Positions 40,311 through 48,727 of a stretch of DNA of 64,000 bases are shown here, piece after piece. The notes under the pieces were generated by a model. That model searched no databases. It was not told the DNA's origin and saw only the letters and a list, made by a program, of their open reading frames with translations. The first letter of the stretch is position 1. Each line of letters opens with the position of its first letter. Location of the stretch: the NCBI GenBank assembly GCA_027483505.1, contig JAIXUP010000066.1:32743-96742 (forward strand). Direction: 5' to 3'. The DNA is from Hyphomicrobiales bacterium. GTDB taxonomy: Bacteria > Pseudomonadota > Alphaproteobacteria > Rhizobiales > Beijerinckiaceae. A program made the position numbers and the translations under genes.

Positions 40311-40934
40311 ATGGCTGTCATGACGGATTCTCCAGAGGACCGCGACCCGCCCGCGCCGGCCGGCTCGAACATCAACGCCGCTGTCGGGCGGACAATCCGC
40401 GAGTTGCGCGACCTCAAGCGCATGACCGCGCGCGATCTGGCCCAGCGTGCCGGCGTGTCCTCGGCCATGGTGTCGCGTGTGGAGAGCGGCCAGGTTTCGC
40501 CCTCGCTGAGCATTCTGGAAATGCTGGCGGCGGCGCTCGAGGTTCCGATGGTCAGCCTATTCCGCGACACCGGTTCCGCCGTGTCGGACTTCACGCATGT
40601 CAGGAAAGGACAGGGGCTCAAGTCGACGCGGCTGATGGGCCAGCATGTCCACGATTTCGTGATGCTGGGCTTTCACCGGCGTCTCGACCTTCAGTTCGAG
40701 TGTCTTCTGGTCACGATCGAGCGCAACGAGCAGACCTCGCCGCCGACCTATACCGGGCATGGCTGCGTCTTCGTCTACGTGCTCGAGGGCGAGGCCATCT
40801 ACCGCTACGGCCGGCAGGAGTTGCATTTGGGAGAAGGCGACTCGCTGTGCCTCGACGCGGAGCTGCGCTACGGCATCCAGAAGGTCCTGTCGCCGCGCCT
40901 GCGCTTCCTGTCTGTGCAGGCGGAACGGCGTTGA
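40311..40934 (+). CDS. XRE-family transcriptional regulator with C-terminal cupin domain
   Basis: A 207-residue regulator. Residues about 24-77 form a helix-turn-helix (VGRTIRELRDLKRMTARDLAQ, then SSAMVSRVESGQVSPSLSIL) and residues about 130-200 form a cupin barrel with EGEAIYRYGRQELHLGEGDS. The cupin probably senses a small metabolite, as in PuuR-type proteins. It stands between the M29-like gene and the second solute-binding protein gene; it could control the Rieske operon, its divergent partner or the transporter. A GAGG site precedes ATG 40311, with a second ATG at 40320. Confidence 0.88.
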   Translation: MAVMTDSPEDRDPPAPAGSNINAAVGRTIRELRDLKRMTARDLAQRAGVSSAMVSRVESGQVSPSLSILEMLAAALEVPMVSLFRDTGSAVSDFTHVRKGQGLKSTRLMGQHVHDFVMLGFHRRLDLQFECLLVTIERNEQTSPPTYTGHGCVFVYVLEGEAIYRYGRQELHLGEGDSLCLDAELRYGIQKVLSPRLRFLSVQAERR

Positions 40935-41040
40935 GGCGGCTTGCATTGACAGGGCGGGGCCGGCGACAGACGATGTCGTCAGTTCTCGCCCCATTCATCC
41001 CTGATAGTCCTCTTCCTTCAACAAGCCACGGAGACCACCC

Positions 41041-41853
41041 ATGAAGCGACGTGATCTGGCCAAGTCCCTTCTCCTTGCAGGCGCGGCTGTCGCCGTGGCC
41101 AACACGGCGGCCAAGGCGCAGGGCGCGCCAGCTGCGGGCGGCGGGCGGCTGGCTGAAATCCTCCGGCGCGGCAGCGTCCGCATCGGCACGACCGGCGACT
41201 TCAATCCGATGTCGTTCCGCAATCCCGGCTCGAACGAGTATACCGGCTTCGACATCGAGGCCATGACCGAGTTCGCCAAGGATCTCGGCGCCAGGATCGA
41301 GTGGGTTCCGACCGAATGGGCGACGCTGGTCGCGGGCATCGCCGCCAATCGTTATGACATCTTCTCGGGCGCGTCGGTCAGCATGGGCCGCGCGCGCACG
41401 GCTGCCTTCAGCCTCCCCTATATCGAGGCCGGCACCGTGCCACTGTCGCTGAAGGCCAATGCGGGCCGCTTCAAGACCTGGGAATCGATCAATGATGCCG
41501 GCGTCAAGGTGGCGGTCAGCATGGGCACGGTGTTCCATGACCAGGCCAAGGCTCATTTCCCGAAAGCCACCATCCAGGCCGTGCAGACGCCGGCCACCGG
41601 ATTTCAGGAGGTGCTCGCCGGCCGCGCCGACGTGACGATCACCAGCAATGTCGAGGCCTCGACACTGGTCAAGCGCTTCGACCAGCTCGTCGTCAACGTC
41701 CAGGGCACGGAGATGCGCAACCGTCGGCCCTTCGCCTATGTCGTGGCGCAGGATGACCCGACCTGGCTGAACTACGTCAACACCTGGGTGACCTTGAAGA
41801 AGAGCGAGGGCTTCTTCGACATGCTGCAGGCCAAATGGTTGCCATCGAGCTGA
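41041..41853 (+). CDS. Transporter substrate-binding protein, family 3 (second system)
   Basis: A 270-residue periplasmic binding protein with a MKRRDLAKS... twin-arginine-like signal, then LAEILRRGSVRIGTTGDFNPMSFRN and YTGFDIEAMTEFAKDL, the family 3 signature. The binding lobe differs from the protein at 35133, so a different ligand is likely. It is preceded by GGAG at the right spacing and followed after 10 bp by a matching permease gene. No ATPase is present in this pair. Confidence 0.87.
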   Translation: MKRRDLAKSLLLAGAAVAVANTAAKAQGAPAAGGGRLAEILRRGSVRIGTTGDFNPMSFRNPGSNEYTGFDIEAMTEFAKDLGARIEWVPTEWATLVAGIAANRYDIFSGASVSMGRARTAAFSLPYIEAGTVPLSLKANAGRFKTWESINDAGVKVAVSMGTVFHDQAKAHFPKATIQAVQTPATGFQEVLAGRADVTITSNVEASTLVKRFDQLVVNVQGTEMRNRRPFAYVVAQDDPTWLNYVNTWVTLKKSEGFFDMLQAKWLPSS

Positions 41854-41863
41854 TCGCCCGATC

Positions 41864-42634
41864 ATGATCTGTAGTCCCGTCGCGGCAAGATGGCTCGCGC
41901 TTGCCGCGATCGCGCTCGCTGTCGGCGGCTGCGCGAACTCGACCTACACATGGGGCTGGCACGTCATTTCGCCTTTTGACGCGCGCGGGCAGAACAACCT
42001 CCTGTTCCTGACCTCGGGCGTGTGGGCGACCATCCTGATCTCGGTGGTTTCGATCATCATCGCGGTGCTGATCGGGATCGTCGTCGCCTTCGCGGCCCTG
42101 TCGAAGCGCAAGGTGCTGCGCGGGTTCAACCGGATCTATGTCGAGACCTTCCGCTCGGTGCCGCTGCTGGTGCTGCTGCTCTGGGTCTATTACGGGCTCC
42201 CCGTGGTGGCGGGGATCCAGTTCGGCGTGTTCGCGGCGGGTGTGATCTCGCTGGCGATCTCGGATTCGGCCTTCGAAGCGGAAATCTTCCGGGCCGGCAT
42301 CCAGTCGATCCCGAAAGGCCAGTGGGAGGCGGGGCGGAGCATCGGGCTGACGTCGTGGCAGGTGATGCGCCTGGTTGTGCTGCCGCAGGCGATCCGCCGC
42401 ATCCTTCCGGCGCTGGGCAACCAGTTCGTCTACGTGCTGAAGATGTCGTCGCTGATCTCGGTGGTCGGCTATCAGGAACTGACGCGCCGCGCCAACGAAC
42501 TGACGCTGATCGAGTACAGGCCGCTGGAGATCTACACGCTCCTCGTGCTCGAGTATCTCGCGCTGATCGCCATCGTGTCGTGGCTGGTGCGCCGCCTCGA
42601 GCGGCATATGGGCGCCAGCGACCGCGGCCACTGA
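41864..42634 (+). CDS. Amino acid ABC transporter permease (second system)
   Basis: A 256-residue permease. The N-terminal hydrophobic stretch ending in GGCANS resembles a lipoprotein box but is probably the first membrane helix. The coupling loop is EAGRSIGLTSWQVMRLVVLPQAIRRILPAL. Together with the binding protein just upstream it forms an importer that lacks its own ATPase; the GlnQ-type ATPase at 32431 is the nearest candidate. It is convergent with the creatininase-family gene. Confidence 0.88.
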   Translation: MICSPVAARWLALAAIALAVGGCANSTYTWGWHVISPFDARGQNNLLFLTSGVWATILISVVSIIIAVLIGIVVAFAALSKRKVLRGFNRIYVETFRSVPLLVLLLWVYYGLPVVAGIQFGVFAAGVISLAISDSAFEAEIFRAGIQSIPKGQWEAGRSIGLTSWQVMRLVVLPQAIRRILPALGNQFVYVLKMSSLISVVGYQELTRRANELTLIEYRPLEIYTLLVLEYLALIAIVSWLVRRLERHMGASDRGH

Positions 42635-42657
42635 GCGGATGGCCGCTCGCGGCGCTC

Positions 42658-43428
42658 TCAGCGCGCGGCGCAGAAAAGGGCGAAATCCCTCGCCAGATCC
42701 TCTGCTGCCAGTGCGATGAACCTGTCACCATCCTCGCGCGTCGCCAGCGCGGAATGCGAGATCACGCGTCCATCCGGGTAGCGCGCCCGGTAGTCTGCCG
42801 CGTCATAATAGTTGTCGCCGGCATGGAGCAGCACATCCTGTTCCGGCTGCGGCGGGGCCGGGCGTTCGAAACGGGCGATATGATCCGGGTGCGACGCCAT
42901 GGTGATCGCGACCTCGGACGGCGTGACATGATAGCCTTCCTGATCGCCATAGAGCGCCTTGCGCAGGGCATCCGCCGACGGCATCTCCCACCAGCTCCTC
43001 AGTCGGCAATGGACCTTGGCCGGGGTCGCATCACCGCTCAGCGACCGCGCTGCATAGAACTCCTGGATGGCACAGCGGACCGGAGCGAGATTGCCGCCAT
43101 GGCCATTGAGGAAGTACAGGCGGGTGAAGCCGGTTGCGGCCAGCGAGGCGATGATGTCATGCACCAGCGCTGTCAGGGTCGATGGTCGCAGCGTGATCGT
43201 GCCGGCGAAGCCGAGATGGAATTGCGACATCCCATAGCTCAGCGTGGGGGCGACCACGACGCCATGCTCCTGCCCGAAGCGGCGCGCGATCGCTTCGGCG
43301 CAAAGATGATCCGTCCCGATCAGGCCATCGGGCCCATGCTGTTCGGTGGCGCCGACCGGGATCACGATCCCCTGCCTGTCGGCAAGGTAGGCTGCCACAG
43401 CCGGCGAGGTCATGAGTTCAAGGCGCAT
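42658..43428 (-). CDS. Creatininase family amidohydrolase
   Basis: A 256-residue protein with the family's metal-site motifs: PVGATEQHG (Glu, His), IGTDHLCAEAIARRFG (Asp, His), and FLNGHGGN. The family includes creatinine amidohydrolase (creatinine to creatine), pyrroloquinoline-type and formamide hydrolases, so the substrate cannot be named. The gene is close to soxBDAG, which would take sarcosine to glycine, but no creatinase (creatine to sarcosine and urea) is in the window. It is divergent from the glutathione transferase gene. Confidence 0.85.
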   Translation of the reverse strand: MRLELMTSPAVAAYLADRQGIVIPVGATEQHGPDGLIGTDHLCAEAIARRFGQEHGVVVAPTLSYGMSQFHLGFAGTITLRPSTLTALVHDIIASLAATGFTRLYFLNGHGGNLAPVRCAIQEFYAARSLSGDATPAKVHCRLRSWWEMPSADALRKALYGDQEGYHVTPSEVAITMASHPDHIARFERPAPPQPEQDVLLHAGDNYYDAADYRARYPDGRVISHSALATREDGDRFIALAAEDLARDFALFCAAR

Positions 43429-43501
43429 CGATCAGCCATATCCTTCGGTTGCCGGCACAGGCTATCGTCAGTCAGCACCAGAGTCGAACCGAGGGCGTGA
43501 C

Positions 43502-44161
43502 ATGCATATCTTTCAGCTCCCCATGTCGCTCTACAGTTTCAAGCTGAGGCTGGCGCTGCGCCTGAAGGGGCTGTCCATCGAGCTGCGCGACCCGCCGGGC
43601 GGCAGCTACCGCTCCGACGCATATCGTGAGATCAGCCCGGCCGGCACGATCCCGGCGTTGATCGATGGCGATCTGATGCTGACCGAGACGGACAGCATCA
43701 TCGAATATCTGGAGGATCGCGGCGAGGGCGAGGCGCTTTTTCCTGCCGACATCCGGCAGCGGGCCCGCATGCGGATGCTGTCGCGCTGGGTTGACCTCAG
43801 GCTCGAGGCCGCCATCCGGAGCCTGTTCGGACAGGTCGCGCCCGCCAGCCGCCTGCCTGAGATAGTGACATCGGCCGACAGCAGGATCGGCGCCAGCCTG
43901 AGGCTGATCGAGGGGGCGATGGACCAGACCGGGCCGTTCATGCTGGGCGCCAAACCGGGGATGGCCGATTGTGGCCTCGCGGCCTGCCTGCTCTGGCTGG
44001 ACGCCATCGGGCCGCCCCTGGCGTTGACGGTGCGGCCGGGCCCGCGCCTGTCCCGAACCAGCGCCGCCATGGCCGAAGATCGAAGGCTGATGGCGGAAAT
44101 CGCGGCCTATCGCCCGCTTGTGGCCGAGTGGGTTCGGCGGACCAGCGCGTCCGGCCCCTGA
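43502..44161 (+). CDS. Glutathione S-transferase family protein
   Basis: A 219-residue protein with an N-terminal thioredoxin-like domain (MHIFQLPMSLYSFKLRLALRL; the Ser at position 9 or 12 may activate glutathione), the cis-Pro/glutathione site GTIPALI and the ESD-like TETDSIIEYL, and a C-terminal helical domain with GAKPGMADCGL. ATG 43502 was chosen as the start of the thioredoxin fold; an upstream frame exists but lies in the intergenic part. Substrate unknown. It is divergent from the creatininase-family gene. Confidence 0.87.
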   Translation: MHIFQLPMSLYSFKLRLALRLKGLSIELRDPPGGSYRSDAYREISPAGTIPALIDGDLMLTETDSIIEYLEDRGEGEALFPADIRQRARMRMLSRWVDLRLEAAIRSLFGQVAPASRLPEIVTSADSRIGASLRLIEGAMDQTGPFMLGAKPGMADCGLAACLLWLDAIGPPLALTVRPGPRLSRTSAAMAEDRRLMAEIAAYRPLVAEWVRRTSASGP

Positions 44162-44185
44162 CATCCGGCGGGCGCCGCTGTTGTC

Positions 44186-44947
44186 CTAACGCAGCATGCC
44201 GGACAGGCCGTCGAAACTCAGCTTCAGGCCGACCAGCAGCAGGAGCGCGTAGATCATGCCATAGAAGCGCTCGACCGGAATGCGACGCACCAGCCAGATG
44301 CCCGCCATGGTCGAGACAATCGCCAGAGGCGCCAGCACGAGCGCCGTCATCAGCGCCTGCCTGTCGAGTTGGCCGAGGCCCAGGAAGAACGGCATCTTGA
44401 TCAGGTTGACGAGCGCGAAATACCACGTGGTCGTCCCCACCATCATGTCGCGGTCAAGGCGGCGCGACAGCATCCAGACCTGATAGGGCGGGCCGCCTGC
44501 GTGGCTGACAAGGCTTGTGAATCCTGAAACCGCACCCCAGAACCAGCCCGCATTGCGGCCGGTGGCGAGGCTGGACCGGGCCAGCCTGTTGGCAAAGCCA
44601 AGGAAGTAGTTGCCGGCAAACAAGACCGCGATGCTGCCGATCACCACCCGCACGGAGGCTTCCGAGACATAGGCCGCAGTCGCCGCGCCGATGACGATCC
44701 CGGCACAGGCGCCGGGCAGCAGCACGCCGAGAGCCTGACGATCATAGGTGCGGCGATAGGCCCAGAGGCTGACCGCATCCTGGACAAGCAGGATGGGCAG
44801 CACGATCGCTGCGGCGCGGACCGGGTTGATCGCCAGCGACAGGATGCTCATGGCGATGATGGCAAGCCCGGCAAAACCGCCTTTGGCCAGGCCAAGCAGG
44901 ATCACGGCGGGAATCGCGGCCAGATAGAAGCCCGGATCGCCGATCAC
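44186..44947 (-). CDS. TauE/SafE family permease
   Basis: A 253-residue membrane protein with about eight hydrophobic helices and the two repeated TauE/SafE signatures (LGLAKGGFAGLAI at the N-terminal half; SGFTSLVSHAGGPPYQVWML in the second). The family exports sulfite, sulfoacetate or other organic anions, but members in other contexts move unrelated compounds. GTG 44947 overlaps the soxG stop (GTGA), making it the last gene of the sox operon; a longer start at 45028 would lie inside soxG. It might import or export a product of sarcosine oxidation. Confidence 0.85.
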   Translation of the reverse strand: MIGDPGFYLAAIPAVILLGLAKGGFAGLAIIAMSILSLAINPVRAAAIVLPILLVQDAVSLWAYRRTYDRQALGVLLPGACAGIVIGAATAAYVSEASVRVVIGSIAVLFAGNYFLGFANRLARSSLATGRNAGWFWGAVSGFTSLVSHAGGPPYQVWMLSRRLDRDMMVGTTTWYFALVNLIKMPFFLGLGQLDRQALMTALVLAPLAIVSTMAGIWLVRRIPVERFYGMIYALLLLVGLKLSFDGLSGMLR

Positions 44948-45522
44948 GACGGCTGCCAGGATGGCGGCGGCGCCGCCATGACGCCGGGCCGCCGCAGAGG
45001 GGCGTTGCCCGATGCGACCGCCAGCCAATCCTCGATGAAGCCCGCAAACGAGCGCTCGACGACGATCCGAAAACGCGGTTCAGGCTCGGCGATCCGGATC
45101 AGGATCACCGTCGTTCCCCACAGCTCGGTGCCAGAGCCATGCCCCGCCGGGAAAGCCGCTTCGGACAGATCCAGCGGCGCGCCCTGCGCGAGAACGTCGC
45201 CTGCACCCGGACCTGTCAGGTCGAACACGCTGAACATGTCCGAGACCAGCGCGACATCGGCATCAGGACACGCGGCGAAGCCGCGCGTCAGCGCACTGCC
45301 GAGCTCTGCCTCCATGGTCATGTCGGCCATGATCACGACGCGGCGCGGGCCGGCGCGCAGCACGGAGCACCCATCGGGCTGAACAGCCAGCATCCCGCCG
45401 GCAGCGGGCAGCGGAAGGCGCGACGCGGCGAGGCCGGCGGCCAGACCCGTTTCGCGCCCGCGCGCCTCGAACATGGCCAGCATGGGGACCGTCACGACGG
45501 TCACGGCGTATCGTTGGGTCAT
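44944..45522 (-). CDS. soxG: Sarcosine oxidase subunit gamma
   Basis: A 192-residue GcvT-like fold subunit of the heterotetrameric sarcosine oxidase. It has the FDLTGPGA segment and the closing domain with RFRIVVERSFAGFIEDWL typical of SoxG. Its ATG overlaps the soxA stop (ATGA), and its stop overlaps the TauE-like GTG. It contributes to the folate-binding side of the complex together with alpha. Confidence 0.92.
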   Translation of the reverse strand: MTQRYAVTVVTVPMLAMFEARGRETGLAAGLAASRLPLPAAGGMLAVQPDGCSVLRAGPRRVVIMADMTMEAELGSALTRGFAACPDADVALVSDMFSVFDLTGPGAGDVLAQGAPLDLSEAAFPAGHGSGTELWGTTVILIRIAEPEPRFRIVVERSFAGFIEDWLAVASGNAPLRRPGVMAAPPPSWQPS

Positions 45523-48452
45523 GACTTCACCCGCGCGCGGTCAGCATCGTGGAACACAGGGGCGACGACAGTCATGGGAATGACCTCGTCGTGCACGCGG
45601 GCGTGGACGGTTTCGCCCATGCGGCTGCGGCCATGGCGAAGAAGACCCAGAGCGATGATCCGGTCATGGACCACGCTGGCGACACAGGCGGAGACGAAGC
45701 CCTCCTGATCCACCCGGTCGCCGGCAGGCGTGATCGGCGCGCCTTCCGGCACACGCCGCGATGGCTCGGTCGGCAGCAGTCCGACAAGTTCGAATCGCTC
45801 CGGGTCCATGCGCCGGCGCAGTTCCATTGACCGCTTGCCGATGAAATCGGCCTTGGTGCGCGAGACCAGAGGCCCGAGCCCGAGATCGAAGGTATCGGAT
45901 GTGCCGTCGACCTCATGGCCGGTGGAGATGTAGCCGGCTTCCACCCGCAGGATATGATTGGCCTCGGAGCCGACCGGCGTGATGCCGAAGGCTGCGCCGG
46001 CCACCATGATCCTGTCCCACAGCGCGGCGGCGTGGCGCGCGGGCGTGTTGAGCTCGAAGCTGGCCTCACCCGTCCAGCTCACCCGGAACAGGCGCACGGG
46101 GATATCGCCGATCTTGCCCTCGGCCGTCCCCATGAAGGGCAGGGCCTCGCGCGTAATGTCGAAGTCGGGCTGCAGCGCCGCAAGGACCTCGCGCGCCTCA
46201 GGCCCGCAAAGGGTGGCATTGGCCCATTGCGAGGTGACCGGAATGAGGCTCACCTGCCACTCCGGGCGGTGAATCTGGAGGATCTGCTCGATGTGCTGGT
46301 GCACACGGTCAGCCGCGCCTGTCGAGGAATGCAGCAGCCACTGCTCGTCGTTCAGCCGGAAGACGACGCCGTCATCCATGATCAGGCCGTCATCGGACAG
46401 CATCACGCCGTACTTGCCGCGACGCGGGCCAAGCTTGCTGAAATCGCTGATGTAGAGCAGGTCCAGCAGCCTTGGTACATCGGGTCCCTTGAGCTGGAAC
46501 TTGCCAAGGGGCGTGCCGTCATAGACGCCGACCGCTTCACGCACGGCGCGGGCCTCGCGTGCAGCCGCTGCCGACCAATCCTCGCCCGGCAACGGATAGT
46601 AGCCCGGCCTCTGCCAGCGCAGGCCCGCCTCGTACATGACTGCGCCGCGGGCGATGTGCCAGTCCGTCAGCGGCGTGTGCCGCCAGGGATAGAGCCTCGC
46701 CTTGTTGCGCTGCCCGGCGATCGCGCCGAATTCGACCGGCACGAAGGGCGGTCTGAACGTCGTGGTCCCGACGGCCTGCGTGGTCGCGCCGGTGAGCGCT
46801 CCGACGATGCCGATCACGTTGACATTGCCCGACTTGCCCTGGTCCACGCCCATCCCGGCGGTGGTGTAGCGCTTCAGCAGTTCGATGGAATCGAAACCCT
46901 CACGCAGGGCGAGGCCCACATCATCGGTGGTCACGTCGCCAGCGAGATCGACGAAAACCTTGTCGCCCTTCCTGCGGGGCGGCACGAACCAGACCGGTTC
47001 GACCCGCTGTGCGACGAAGGGCTCGCTCAGGGTCGGCGTCTCGAATGCGTGCGCTCGCAATCCCAGCGCGGCCAGCGCCTCGCCGGCCGCCCGCGCGCCG
47101 TCAAGGGCGCATGCAACCGGTTCGAACTCGGCCCGCGCCGCACCGGCCAGACGGAAACTGGCCGGGCCATGATCCGCAACGAAGGTCGCAAGTTCGTCAC
47201 GCCAGACCGACCGGGCCTGGCGCGTCTGCGAGGCGAGATGAAAGGCCGGGTTCCAGCCGCCCGACACAGCGACGAGATCGCAGGGCAGCCGCCGCACCTG
47301 CCCGCTGCCGTCGATCACATCGACCGCCTCGACGCGGGCAGCGCCATGCGCTTTCGCCAAGAGCGACGCAGTGGCCAGCGCGACGCCCGCAGAGGCGAGG
47401 GCCGCGACCGCTTCCGGCTCGGGCTCCTTGCGCGCATCGACGAGCGTGACGGCCGCGCCAGATTGCGCCAGCGCGAGTGCAGCGCCGTAGGCGGACGCAT
47501 TGTTGGTGAAGACCACAGCCTGGCCGCCTGGCCGGACGGCAAAGCGGCCGAGCCAGGTGCGCACCGCCGAGGCCAGCATCACGCCAGGCCGGTCATTGTC
47601 GGCAAAGGGGATCGGCCTTTCGAAAGCGCCCGCCGCGACGATCACCTGCCGCGCCCTGATCTTCCAGTTGCGCAGATCAAGTCCGCACGCATCGCGCGGC
47701 GCCCGCTCGAGGACCGACACCAGATTGTGCTCGTGGTAGCCCCAGGCCGTCGCGGCCGGCAGCAGACGCACTTTGGGCAGCGTCGCGAGTTCCTGCCAGC
47801 ATGCGGACGCCCAGCCATCCGGGTCGCCTCCGTCTCCGGGCAAGCGTCCGCCGGGCGCAGCGCCATCATCGACGAGGATCACGCTGGCGCCGGACCGTCC
47901 CGCCACCAACGCCGCCGCCAGTCCCGCTGGCCCCGCGCCGACCACCAGAAGGTCGCAGGAGCCATAACGGCTTTCGCCGACCGGCTCCCACGCATCAATG
48001 CCGGGCACCCGGCCGAGCCCGGCAGCGCCGCGGATGAAGGGCTCGAAGAGATGCCAGGTCGGCCACATGAAGGTCTTGTAGTAGAAGCCGGCCGGCAGGA
48101 GCCGCGCGAACAGTTGCGCCACGGCGCCGACATCGCGCCGCGCGTTCGGCCAGGTGCTCACGCTGCGATAGACTCCGCCCTCTTCGAGCATCGTGGTCGT
48201 GGCAAGCTGGTTGGTGGCGGGCCTTGGCCCAAGCCGCTCGACCATGCTGCCCGGATCGTCGTAGCCGGCGCCGAACAGGCCGCGCGGACGATGCAGTTTG
48301 AAGCTGCGCCCGACCAGCATGACGTCGTTGGCCAGGAGGGCGGAGGCCAGCGTGTCGCCGGCGAAGCCGCCAAGAGACAAACCGTCGAAACTGAAGGACA
48401 GGGGCCGTGTCCGGTCGATCACGCCACCTTTGGTCAGGCGCACGGCCGTCAT
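45519..48452 (-). CDS. soxA: Sarcosine oxidase subunit alpha
   Basis: The 977-residue alpha subunit. The N-terminus has a SoxA-type ferredoxin-like region (GDTLASALLANDV), then an NAD-binding Rossmann region starting at LVVGAGPAGLAAALVAG, and the C-terminal third is a GcvT-like folate-binding domain with YEAGLRWQRPGYYPL and the late QEGFVSACVAS. The complex demethylates sarcosine to glycine, giving formaldehyde or 5,10-methylene-THF and hydrogen peroxide. ATG 48452 overlaps the soxD stop (ATGA); the longer frame is not homologous. Confidence 0.95.
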   Translation of the reverse strand: MTAVRLTKGGVIDRTRPLSFSFDGLSLGGFAGDTLASALLANDVMLVGRSFKLHRPRGLFGAGYDDPGSMVERLGPRPATNQLATTTMLEEGGVYRSVSTWPNARRDVGAVAQLFARLLPAGFYYKTFMWPTWHLFEPFIRGAAGLGRVPGIDAWEPVGESRYGSCDLLVVGAGPAGLAAALVAGRSGASVILVDDGAAPGGRLPGDGGDPDGWASACWQELATLPKVRLLPAATAWGYHEHNLVSVLERAPRDACGLDLRNWKIRARQVIVAAGAFERPIPFADNDRPGVMLASAVRTWLGRFAVRPGGQAVVFTNNASAYGAALALAQSGAAVTLVDARKEPEPEAVAALASAGVALATASLLAKAHGAARVEAVDVIDGSGQVRRLPCDLVAVSGGWNPAFHLASQTRQARSVWRDELATFVADHGPASFRLAGAARAEFEPVACALDGARAAGEALAALGLRAHAFETPTLSEPFVAQRVEPVWFVPPRRKGDKVFVDLAGDVTTDDVGLALREGFDSIELLKRYTTAGMGVDQGKSGNVNVIGIVGALTGATTQAVGTTTFRPPFVPVEFGAIAGQRNKARLYPWRHTPLTDWHIARGAVMYEAGLRWQRPGYYPLPGEDWSAAAAREARAVREAVGVYDGTPLGKFQLKGPDVPRLLDLLYISDFSKLGPRRGKYGVMLSDDGLIMDDGVVFRLNDEQWLLHSSTGAADRVHQHIEQILQIHRPEWQVSLIPVTSQWANATLCGPEAREVLAALQPDFDITREALPFMGTAEGKIGDIPVRLFRVSWTGEASFELNTPARHAAALWDRIMVAGAAFGITPVGSEANHILRVEAGYISTGHEVDGTSDTFDLGLGPLVSRTKADFIGKRSMELRRRMDPERFELVGLLPTEPSRRVPEGAPITPAGDRVDQEGFVSACVASVVHDRIIALGLLRHGRSRMGETVHARVHDEVIPMTVVAPVFHDADRARVKS

Positions 48453-48715
48453 GGCGCGGCCTCGCCCTGCGGCCCGGCAAAGACCTGATGGGTGACGGTG
48501 TCGCGGCCGATCGTGAACATGGTGTTGCAGCCGCGCACATGCCACCAGCGTTCATCATGCCGGCCGCGGATGTTCCGGCGGTCGCTGACATAGGCCGCCC
48601 ATTCCGCGTCGCCGAGCGCGGACGGGTCCAGCGGACGCGGCTGCACCGCTTCGCCCAGACAGATGAACTCGCCCTCAGGCCGTTCGCCACACCAGGGGCA
48701 GGCCAGAATCAGCAT
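48449..48715 (-). CDS. soxD: Sarcosine oxidase subunit delta
   Basis: An 88-residue subunit. The zinc site is formed by Cys6 and Cys9 (CPWC) with a His and the Cys of RGCN near residue 63; FICLGEAVQPRP and RDTVTHQV are SoxD-typical. It follows soxB by 12 bp and overlaps soxA. It helps assemble the alpha/beta heterotetramer. Confidence 0.94.
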   Translation of the reverse strand: MLILACPWCGERPEGEFICLGEAVQPRPLDPSALGDAEWAAYVSDRRNIRGRHDERWWHVRGCNTMFTIGRDTVTHQVFAGPQGEAAP

Positions 48716-48727
48716 CGCAGGGTTCCT

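Noticed and set aside
41864..42634. Lipoprotein signal at the start of the permease (GGCANS)
   Set aside because: The protein is an obvious multi-helix permease; the hydrophobic N-terminus with a Cys is more likely its first membrane segment.
42658..43428. Mycofactocin peptidase MftE
   Set aside because: Both belong to the creatininase family, but no mycofactocin genes (mftA, mftC) are in the window.
45915..48488. Long open frame of 857 codons on the plus strand inside soxA
   Set aside because: It is the mirror frame of soxA; it has no domain signature and its composition (many Arg, Gly, Ala) is that of an antisense frame in GC-rich DNA.
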